From the NCBI GenBank assembly GCA_002392325.1, contig DGGS01000218.1, forward strand, positions 1 through 5,568: a stretch of 5,568 nt of DNA, written 5' to 3'. Made by a program: the position numbers and the translations under genes. This document shows positions 1-4,981 of the stretch, piece by piece; the stretch's first letter is position 1; each line of letters starts with the position of its first letter. The stretch is from Bacteroidales bacterium UBA3868. GTDB lineage: Bacteria > Bacteroidota > Bacteroidia > Bacteroidales > WCHB1-69. Under the pieces are notes generated by a model. The model ran no database searches, was not told the origin of the DNA, and was given only the letters and a program-made list of their open reading frames with translations.

Positions 1-1068
1 TACAAGAAACCCGCCATCGTCATCGACCGCGAAGGCGACGAATGGGACGAGAGCATTGACACCACGCCGGACATCATCCGCGAAATCAAGCTCAACAAAG
101 AGGAAATCATCGCCCGCATGAAAGACCGCGGCATCGTGGGTCTGGGCGGCGCCTGCTTCCCCACCCACATCAAATACATGCTCAAACCGGAGCAAAAATG
201 CGAATACCTCATCATCAACGCCGCCGAGTGCGAGCCCTACATCTCCACCGACAACCGCGTGATTCTGGAACGCACCGAACAGTGCCTCATCGGCATTGAG
301 ATCGCCCTCATCGCCTCCGGCGCAGAAAAAGCCATCATCGGCATTGAGGCCAACAAGCCCAGAGCCATTGCCGCTTTGATTGAGATGTGCAAGAAGTTCA
401 CGAACATCGAGGTTCAGCCCCTGAAGATAAAATACCCACAAGGTGCTGAAAAACAGTTGATTAAAGCCATTACCGGACGCAGCGTACCCAATGGTGCCCT
501 GCCCATCTCCGTGGGTTGCATTGTGAACAACATCACGACCATGTATGTGCTGTATCAGGCAGTGCAGAAAAACAAGCCCATCATCCAAGCTTACACCACA
601 GTATCCGGCAAATCGCTGCCCGCTGAGCAATGCAAGATTTTCCGTCTGCGCCTGGGAACCCCCATCCGTGATGTGCTCAACGCCGTTGGCATTCCGGAGG
701 ACACCGGCAAGATCATCTCCGGCGGTCCTATGATGGGCAAAGCCATCGCCAACCTCGACGCTTATATTGCCAAGGGCATGGGCAGTTTGCTCTTCATGAA
801 CGAAAAAGAGAGCAAACGCGGGGAAGTGCACCCCTGCCTGCGCTGTGGCAAGTGCGTGTCGGGCTGCCCGATGGGTCTCCAACCCTTCATGCTGCACGCA
901 TACGCTGAACTCAAACGCTACGAGGACTGCGAAAAACTTGGCATCATGAACTGCATCGAATGCGGCAGCTGCTCCTACTCCTGCCCGTCCAACCGCCCGC
1001 TGGTGGACTTTATCCGCGTGGGCAAGGCCAAAACCGGTGCCATGATTCGCGCCCGCAACGCTAAATAA
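1..1068 (+). CDS. rnfC: RnfC, electron-transport subunit of the Rnf ferredoxin:NAD+ oxidoreductase (5' end outside window)
   Basis: This is the C-terminal 355 residues of RnfC, the peripheral subunit of the membrane Rnf complex that couples electron flow between reduced ferredoxin and NAD+ to ion pumping. The reading frame is open from base 1, so the ATG at 118 is an internal Met and not the start; roughly the first fifth of a typical RnfC is missing. Numbered from the window edge, residues 44-56 (GIVGLGGACFPTH) form the glycine-rich nucleotide/flavin-site loop, NAAECEPY (73-80) is the matching Complex I 51-kDa-type motif, and GGPMMG (241-246) lies in the SLBB-like region. Two 4Fe-4S motifs follow: C279-x2-C282-x2-C285-x3-C289-P and C318-x2-C321-x2-C324-x3-C328-P. 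The loop has Cys52 where I recall Gly being usual (GGAGFPT). A hairpin follows the stop and no rnfD is seen downstream, although rnfC-rnfD is the common order. The family call is firm. Confidence 0.95.
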   Translation, partial: YKKPAIVIDREGDEWDESIDTTPDIIREIKLNKEEIIARMKDRGIVGLGGACFPTHIKYMLKPEQKCEYLIINAAECEPYISTDNRVILERTEQCLIGIEIALIASGAEKAIIGIEANKPRAIAALIEMCKKFTNIEVQPLKIKYPQGAEKQLIKAITGRSVPNGALPISVGCIVNNITTMYVLYQAVQKNKPIIQAYTTVSGKSLPAEQCKIFRLRLGTPIRDVLNAVGIPEDTGKIISGGPMMGKAIANLDAYIAKGMGSLLFMNEKESKRGEVHPCLRCGKCVSGCPMGLQPFMLHAYAELKRYEDCEKLGIMNCIECGSCSYSCPSNRPLVDFIRVGKAKTGAMIRARNAK

Positions 1069-1100
1069 CGAAACGAAATCCTTAATAATCACATATTTAC

Positions 1101-1130
1101 GGGCGTGACTCATTCACGCCCATTTATTTA
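1101..1130 (+). terminator. Probable rho-independent terminator after rnfC
   Basis: A perfect 8-bp stem, GGGCGTGA (1101-1108) with TCACGCCC (1114-1121), closes a 5-base loop and is followed by the T-rich tail ATTTATTTA. The tail is interrupted by A residues, so termination may be partial. It starts 32 bases after the rnfC stop and ends about 10 bases before the next start codon. It therefore probably ends the rnf transcript, and any readthrough would feed the peptidase gene. I see no clear TAnnTTTG box for the peptidase gene in the 72-base gap. Confidence 0.7.
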
Positions 1131-1140
1131 ATCTACGATT

Positions 1141-3462
1141 ATGAAAAAAACAATAACCGCCCTTCTGTTGATATGCTGCGCCTGGTTCGCCTGCGCACAA
1201 GACCGCGCCGACTCCATGCATGTGGCCCACTACGACCTCCATCTGGACATCCTGGATTTCACGGCCAAAACCATCAACGGTTATGTGGATCTGACCATGG
1301 TCAGCAAAGTGAACAACCTGTCACAATATGTGCTCGACCTGCAAGGACTCACGGTGGACTCCGTCTTCATTGACGGCCAAAACGCCAGTTTCACGCATCA
1401 GAACTTCAAAATCTACATCCCTCACACTTCTCAGCAGGGCGACACCGCCATCATTCGAGTCTATTACCATGGTGCACCCGTTCACGACTCCTACATCGGC
1501 GGATTCTACTATACCGGCCAATACTGCTACAACATCGGGGTGGCTTTCGATTACCAACCGCACACCTTCGGCAGATGCTGGATCCCTTGTCTGGACTTTT
1601 TCACCGACAAATCCACTTACACCATGCACATCCGCACAGAGCCAGGAAAAATGGCCGTCTGCGGCGGCATGCTGACCGACACGGTGACGCTGGCCGACAG
1701 CACCCGCATTTGGACTTGGGAACTGGAACAGCCCATCCCCATCTATCTGGCCTCTGTAGCCGTCGGCGACTACAGATTGTATGAAGACCTCTACCATGGC
1801 ATCGAAGCGGACATCCCCATTCAAATCTATGCCCAACCCAGCACTATTGACAAAGTGTCCGGTTCCTTCCTTCATCTGAAGGATGTGCTGCAGATGTATG
1901 AGCAGAACTTTGGTCCATACCGCTGGCCCAGAGTGGGTTATGTGGATGTGATTCACAACGGAGGCGCTATGGAACACGCCACCAACATTGCCTATCCGCA
2001 TTCCGCCTTCACAGGAACCACGGCTTACGAGTCGCTTTACGCGCACGAGCTGTTCCATTTGTGGTTCGGTGACCTCATCACCTGCAACCGCGCCGAAGAA
2101 ATGTGGATCAACGAGGGCTTTGCCTCGTACGCCGAAGCACTGTGCGAGGGGCATTTGCACAGCGCCACCAATCCGAACGCCTACATCGACTATATCCGTG
2201 ATTATCATCACAATGTGCTGAAAAACCTGAAGAAGGATGACGGTGGATTGTATGCACTTGACAATGTGCCACAGACCTACACCTATGGCACACATTCCTA
2301 CAAGAAAGGCGCAGTGGTCATCCACTCACTGCGCAGTTACATGGGTGATTCGCTATTCTTCGGCGGTTTGCGAAACCTGCTAACCCACTATGCCTACCAA
2401 AATGTCAGTTCCGAGCAGTTTTTCAACTATCTGTCGCAAAACACCGGCATGAACCTGCAGGATTTCTACGAGGGTTGGGTGCACCAGCCCGGATTCCTGC
2501 ATTTCTCCATCGATTCCATCGTGCCGCTGCAAGGCAACCAATACCGTGTGCATCTGCACCAGAAACTCTTCGGCGGCACACAATTCGCCAATAGTAACAA
2601 AGTGGACCTCACCTTTGTGTCCGCACAACGCGAGCTGCACACCGTACCCGATGTGATGTTCTCCGGCGAGTTCGGCACCGTGGAAGTGACCATTCCTTTC
2701 GTACCGGTATTTGGCATGGTAGATTACTATGAGAAATTGGCCGATGCCACCATAGACTATTCGAAATCGTTGACCTCCGGAGCCACCTGGTCGCCTGCAG
2801 ATGCGGGCTGCACCGTGCACCTGGAGCACTTTCCCGATACTGTTTTGGTTCGCCTGGAGCACAACTATGTCGCCCCTGACCAGCCCGAAACGCTTCCGGA
2901 TAACATCTACCGAGTTTCAGGTTCCCACTACTGGACCATCAACATGGCCTACGACAACAGCGTAAACACCATTCCAACAGGAACATTGCGATTCCAATAC
3001 CAACGGGGATCCAACTACACATTGGATTACGACCTCATGCAAGGGTATAATGCGGAAAACATCAAACTGCTGCACCGCCCGTCCGCAAGCCATCCATGGC
3101 AAGTGGTGCACGCCACCCGTTCCGGAAGCCCTTATAGCGGTTATCTGACGACCGATTTTCTCGTGCCGGGCCAATATTGTCTGGCTGTCGGCGATCCTTC
3201 CGCTTCCATCTCCGAATATCTTTCTGAAAAAGAACTGCATATCTACCCCAACCCGGCAGATGATATGCTGAACATTCTGATTAACGAACCTTCAAAGAAT
3301 ATGAAGGCCTCCATCATGGACTCTACCGGTAAAATTGTGAAAAGCATCAAGTTGAAATCGGGAGAAAACAGCATCAACATCCACAACCTTCCTTCGGGAA
3401 CTTACATTATAAGAGCGATGGACGGCTCCGGGACATGGTCTAAAAGATTTGTGAAGAAATAG
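1141..3462 (+). CDS. Secreted M1-family zinc aminopeptidase with type IX secretion C-terminal sorting domain
   Basis: A 773-residue exported metallopeptidase. Residues 1-19 form a signal peptide: KK, then a hydrophobic core, then the Ala17-Cys-Ala19 site with Gln20 as likely mature N terminus. No good lipobox is present. The M1 N-terminal beta domain spans roughly 25-220. The gluzincin catalytic domain carries GAMEH (275-279), the zinc site HELFH (302-306) with Glu325 exactly 18 residues later, and SYKKGA, whose Tyr387 matches the transition-state-stabilising Tyr of M1 enzymes. Residues from about 452 to 690 look beta-rich and unassigned. LHIYPNPADD begins a type A T9SS sorting domain of about 75 residues (699-773) ending in SKRFVKK. 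The protein should thus cross the inner membrane by Sec and the outer membrane by T9SS, then be released or surface-anchored. Such enzymes remove N-terminal residues from peptides. The start is set by the signal peptide. The fifth residue of GAMEN is His here. Precise substrate specificity is unknown. Confidence 0.95.
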   Translation: MKKTITALLLICCAWFACAQDRADSMHVAHYDLHLDILDFTAKTINGYVDLTMVSKVNNLSQYVLDLQGLTVDSVFIDGQNASFTHQNFKIYIPHTSQQGDTAIIRVYYHGAPVHDSYIGGFYYTGQYCYNIGVAFDYQPHTFGRCWIPCLDFFTDKSTYTMHIRTEPGKMAVCGGMLTDTVTLADSTRIWTWELEQPIPIYLASVAVGDYRLYEDLYHGIEADIPIQIYAQPSTIDKVSGSFLHLKDVLQMYEQNFGPYRWPRVGYVDVIHNGGAMEHATNIAYPHSAFTGTTAYESLYAHELFHLWFGDLITCNRAEEMWINEGFASYAEALCEGHLHSATNPNAYIDYIRDYHHNVLKNLKKDDGGLYALDNVPQTYTYGTHSYKKGAVVIHSLRSYMGDSLFFGGLRNLLTHYAYQNVSSEQFFNYLSQNTGMNLQDFYEGWVHQPGFLHFSIDSIVPLQGNQYRVHLHQKLFGGTQFANSNKVDLTFVSAQRELHTVPDVMFSGEFGTVEVTIPFVPVFGMVDYYEKLADATIDYSKSLTSGATWSPADAGCTVHLEHFPDTVLVRLEHNYVAPDQPETLPDNIYRVSGSHYWTINMAYDNSVNTIPTGTLRFQYQRGSNYTLDYDLMQGYNAENIKLLHRPSASHPWQVVHATRSGSPYSGYLTTDFLVPGQYCLAVGDPSASISEYLSEKELHIYPNPADDMLNILINEPSKNMKASIMDSTGKIVKSIKLKSGENSINIHNLPSGTYIIRAMDGSGTWSKRFVKK

Positions 3463-3509
3463 CCTGTGGGCACAAGAGTCAAAGGACTAGTTTATGTCAA
3501 CTTTTTTTG

Positions 3510-3517
3510 TACTTTTG
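3510..3517 (+). promoter_or_regulatory. Bacteroidota -7 promoter box for tRNA-Leu
   Basis: TACTTTTG matches the Bacteroidota primary sigma -7 consensus TAnnTTTG exactly and lies 16 bases before the tRNA 5' end. No TTTG is found 19-21 bases upstream, so the -33 element is weak or absent. The same core, GTACTTTTGC, recurs at 4833-4842 in front of the dipeptidase gene. Confidence 0.7.
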
Positions 3518-3533
3518 CGCCCTCAAAAAAAAT

Positions 3534-3615
3534 GCGGATGTGGCGTAATCGGTAGCCGCGCTAGACTTAGGATCTAGTGGTGAAAGCCGTGGGGGTTCGA
3601 GTCCCCCCATCCGCA
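3534..3615 (+). tRNA. tRNA-Leu (anticodon UAG)
   Basis: The 82-base sequence folds as a class II tRNA. The acceptor stem is GCGGATG (3534-3540) with CATCCGC (3608-3614), then discriminator A3615. The D stem is GCG (3543-3545) with CGC (3557-3559). The anticodon stem is CTAGA (3561-3565) with TCTAG (3573-3577), around loop CTTAGGA, which places anticodon TAG at 3568-3570. The extra region 3578-3590 forms the expected long variable arm. The T arm is GGGGG (3591-3595), loop TTCGAGT, CCCCC (3603-3607). All stems pair perfectly. The 3' CCA is not encoded (CAA follows), so it must be added after transcription. It reads CUN leucine codons, mainly CUA. Confidence 0.97.
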
Positions 3616-3624
3616 CAAGGCGAC

Positions 3625-3653
3625 AAACGAGGGATGTTTTCCCTCGTTTTTTT
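3625..3653 (+). terminator. Strong rho-independent terminator of the tRNA-Leu unit
   Basis: A perfect 10-bp stem, AAACGAGGGA (3625-3634) with TCCCTCGTTT (3640-3649), encloses a 5-base loop and runs into an unbroken T tract (3647-3653). It begins 10 bases after the tRNA, so the tRNA appears to be a single-gene transcript. The A-rich 5' arm gives a short T run on the other strand, so it could also weakly stop transcripts arriving from the convergent - strand genes. Confidence 0.9.
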
Positions 3654-3671
3654 GTTATCTTCAACCCCACC

Positions 3672-3703
3672 ATTCCGCAAAACGCATAAGCGTTGAGCGG
3701 AAT
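3672..3703. repeat. Nested inverted repeat in the convergent gap
   Basis: ATTCCGC (3672-3678) pairs with GCGGAAT (3697-3703), and inside it AACGC (3681-3685) pairs with GCGTT (3690-3694) around loop ATAA. The two stems are separated by a small AA/GA internal loop. It sits between the tRNA terminator and the 3' end of the - strand DUF1232 gene. Neither strand has a T tract next to it, so it is not a standard intrinsic terminator. It may stabilise the 3' end of the - strand mRNA. Confidence 0.5.
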
Positions 3704-3730
3704 CTCCAACATCAACAATATCTTTTACTA

Positions 3731-4165
3731 CTATGCCGTACGGACGCTCTCCGGTTCATCGAACCACTCCGCCAGGGTGGCTTCCGCTTTTTGGACGATT
3801 TCAGGGGTGACTCTATCGCGCACGCGGCGGATGACCACCAGGATGGCCGTGGCCTCGTCCATCACACCCAACAATCTAAAAACATGCTGCGGAATGATGC
3901 TCACCGGGGAGATGACATACAGAATGCACCCGTAAATGATCATCTTGTCTTTTGAGGTCAGCGATTCATCTTTCAAGACATAATAGAAAATCAGCAACGG
4001 CTTGGCGGCTACACGCCCGGCCTTTTTGGCATAAACCTTGATCCGCTGCGAGAGATCCGCATACTTTTCACGCAGATTCACATTTTTCAGCTTCTCCATC
4101 AATTCTTTGGGGTCTTTGCCCGCCACCACATAGGCGAAAATCAAAATCAGGGTTAAGGTTATCAT
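3731..4165 (-). CDS. DUF1232 (YkvA-like) small membrane-associated protein
   Basis: A 144-residue protein of unknown function. A hydrophobic segment at residues 2-15 (ITLTLILIFAYVVA) is a likely N-terminal membrane anchor. A charged, Lys/Arg/Glu-rich helical stretch follows (about 17-54). Residues 56-64 and 75-92 are hydrophobic, and the latter ends in YVISPVSIIPQ. The pattern YVISPxxxIPxx...LGxxDEA followed by an amphipathic helix matches the DUF1232 core, usually written as SPIDLIPD...LGYLDD. Here the acidic positions are changed (S89 and Q93 instead of two Asp, and DE instead of DD). The tail (121-144) is acidic and helical. Its start lies 59 bases after the stop of the upstream prolyl-tRNA editing gene on the same strand, so co-transcription is plausible. 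The family assignment is good; no biochemical role can be assigned. Confidence 0.8.
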   Translation of the reverse strand: MITLTLILIFAYVVAGKDPKELMEKLKNVNLREKYADLSQRIKVYAKKAGRVAAKPLLIFYYVLKDESLTSKDKMIIYGCILYVISPVSIIPQHVFRLLGVMDEATAILVVIRRVRDRVTPEIVQKAEATLAEWFDEPESVRTA

Positions 4166-4187
4166 GGGTTTAATTATTATAGAACAG

Positions 4188-4195
4188 AAAAGATA
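4188..4195 (-). promoter_or_regulatory. Weak -7-like box upstream of the DUF1232 gene
   Basis: On the - strand this reads TATCTTTT, one mismatch from TAnnTTTG, 22 bases before the DUF1232 start codon. A TTTG lies upstream (CAAA on +, 4210-4213), but the 14-base spacing is short of the usual 19-21. It may be an internal promoter, but readthrough from the upstream gene is equally likely. Confidence 0.25.
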
Positions 4196-4224
4196 GACTC
4201 CCCATCCGGCAAATGGTTTAAACC

Positions 4225-4716
4225 CTAATACAAATCAATCCACTCGTATGTATTGGTTTGATAATCAAGAAATTTAATCAAATCCTCACGCTTGATAATC
4301 AAGGATGCGGTATTGACACAAGGATGAAAACTCACCTTTTCGGCCTCCTGCAGTTTCTTGTCGATGAAAACATGCACATGATGCTCCGTATCATTGATCA
4401 GTCCGAATGGTGTGACCGAACCCGGCTGTACGCCCAAATATTTCATCAGGCGGGGTTCTGAAGCAAAACTGAGCTTGCCCTGATGCAGTTGGTGCTCAAT
4501 GTCGTGGATATTCATGTTCTGGTCGCAGTCGAGCAGCACCAGATAATGGCGGTTGCCTTTGTGATTGCGGAAGAAGAGGTTCTTGCAATGCTTGGCATCG
4601 TGGCCCGCCCAGTACTGTTTGGCAATCTCAATGGTCGGGGCCGCCGGATGCTCCAGATATTCGAATTCAATGTTCAGTTCTTTTAAAAGGTCGTATAAGC
4701 GAGGATCTCCGTTCAT
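4225..4716 (-). CDS. Stand-alone prolyl-tRNA editing (YbaK/ProX-type) aminoacyl-tRNA deacylase
   Basis: A 163-residue YbaK/EbsC-superfamily protein resembling the free-standing ProXp-ala/PrdX group, which hydrolyses alanine mischarged onto tRNA-Pro. From MNGDPRLYDLL, the conserved Lys45 sits in HCKNLFFRNHKG, at the position I recall for the essential Lys of ProXp-ala (K45). Also present are GSVTPFGLIND (99-109), the HVFID strand (115-119) and HPCVNTASLII (131-141), all family hallmarks. Length is typical for a single-domain editor. The protein should be cytosolic. The frame is open upstream as far as an ATG at 4848, but that codon lies upstream of the mapped promoter box (4813-4820) and the extension would be repeat-encoded (HLPHLPPLP-like), so I chose ATG 4716. 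The leader of about 90 bases is a 9-mer repeat tract. Which mischarged tRNA it edits (Ala-, Cys- or another tRNA-Pro) is inferred only from family resemblance. Confidence 0.88.
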   Translation of the reverse strand: MNGDPRLYDLLKELNIEFEYLEHPAAPTIEIAKQYWAGHDAKHCKNLFFRNHKGNRHYLVLLDCDQNMNIHDIEHQLHQGKLSFASEPRLMKYLGVQPGSVTPFGLINDTEHHVHVFIDKKLQEAEKVSFHPCVNTASLIIKREDLIKFLDYQTNTYEWIDLY

Positions 4717-4720
4717 GATA

Positions 4721-4810
4721 GGATTAAAGGGTAAATGGGATGAATTGGGTACATGAGGTGAAGTTGGTAAAGGAGGTAAATGAGGTAAATGGGAGTAATG
4801 AGTTAAGTGG
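4721..4810 (-). repeat. Degenerate 9-base tandem repeat forming the leader of the tRNA-editing gene
   Basis: Read on +, ten consecutive 9-base units start at 4721, 4730, 4739, 4748, 4757, 4766, 4775, 4784, 4793 and 4802, with consensus GGTAAATGR. Units at 4730 and 4784 are identical (GGTAAATGG), and 4775 differs by one base; the edge units are more diverged. There are no indels, so register is kept over 90 bases. In the - strand transcript the unit is YCAUUUACC, and the tract contains a single G. It lies between the promoter and the start codon. Copy number changes would not alter the coding frame, because the unit is a multiple of three and lies in untranslated RNA. Confidence 0.8.
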
Positions 4811-4812
4811 GG

Positions 4813-4845
4813 CAAAGATATGAAAATTTGTCGTACTTTTGCAAA
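4813..4845 (-). promoter_or_regulatory. Bacteroidota-type promoter for the - strand editing gene
   Basis: On the - strand, TATCTTTG (CAAAGATA on +, 4813-4820) matches TAnnTTTG exactly. A TTTG -33 element (CAAA on +, 4842-4845) lies 21 bases upstream, inside the usual 19-21 spacing. Both boxes are therefore present. Transcription should begin near 4804-4807, giving a leader of about 90 bases that is almost all 9-mer repeat. Confidence 0.75.
4834..4841 (+). promoter_or_regulatory. Bacteroidota -7 promoter box for the C69 dipeptidase gene
   Basis: TACTTTTG matches TAnnTTTG and is the same 8-mer as in front of tRNA-Leu (3510-3517). It sits within the spacer of the opposing promoter, directly beside that promoter's -33 box. 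No TTTG occurs at the expected -33 distance on this strand. A start near 4847-4850 would give a leader of roughly 132 bases, mostly heptamer repeat. Confidence 0.65.
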
Positions 4846-4855
4846 CACTTTAAGT

Positions 4856-4974
4856 CACACATCACACATCACACATCACACATCACACATCACACATCAC
4901 ACATCTCACATCTCACATCTCACATCACACATCACACATCACACATCACACATCTCAAATCTCAAATCTCAAAT
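4856..4974 (+). repeat. Heptanucleotide tandem repeat, 17 units, in the dipeptidase leader
   Basis: Seventeen 7-base units run in perfect register over 119 bases: CACACAT x7 (4856-4904), CTCACAT x3 (4905-4925), CACACAT x4 (4926-4953) and CTCAAAT x3 (4954-4974). Units within a block are identical, and blocks differ by one or two substitutions. The tract ends 7 bases before the ATG at 4982 and starts 14 bases after the -7 box. The + strand has no G from 4855 to 4983. Such perfect arrays are prone to slipped-strand copy number change. Confidence 0.97.
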
Positions 4975-4981
4975 CTTTTAT

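Noticed and set aside
1321..2325. 334-residue - strand ORF inside the M1 peptidase gene
   Set aside because: It is a shadow of the GC-rich coding strand. The + strand frame carries a signal peptide, zinc site and sorting domain, while the reverse ORF shows no recognisable domain.
3495..3500. TTGACA (- strand) as a sigma70 -35 box
   Set aside because: There is no matching -10 box or - strand gene, and Bacteroidota promoters use a different consensus.
3477..3508. Terminator for the M1 peptidase gene (AGTC-AAAG-GACT, then AGTT...AACT before a T7 run)
   Set aside because: The stems are only 4 bp. The T run also precedes the tRNA promoter box. A weak stop is possible but cannot be supported.
4197..4212. 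Partial copy of the tRNA-Leu 3' end (shared CCCCATCCG) as an integration-site remnant flanking the DUF1232 gene
   Set aside because: Only about 9 bases match before indels are needed, there is no integrase or foreign composition, and the enclosed gene looks like ordinary chromosome.
4215..4224. Palindrome GGTTTAAACC directly after the editing-gene stop
   Set aside because: It is too short and loop-free to be a terminator, and no second copy or regulator context supports an operator.
4717..4848. N-terminal extension of the tRNA-editing protein starting at ATG 4848
   Set aside because: The codon lies upstream of the -7 box (4813-4820), the extension is repeat-encoded low complexity, and family homology begins at the ATG at 4716.
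4856..4974. CRISPR array
   Set aside because: The units are 7 bases, contiguous and without spacers, and no cas gene is present. This is a simple tandem repeat.
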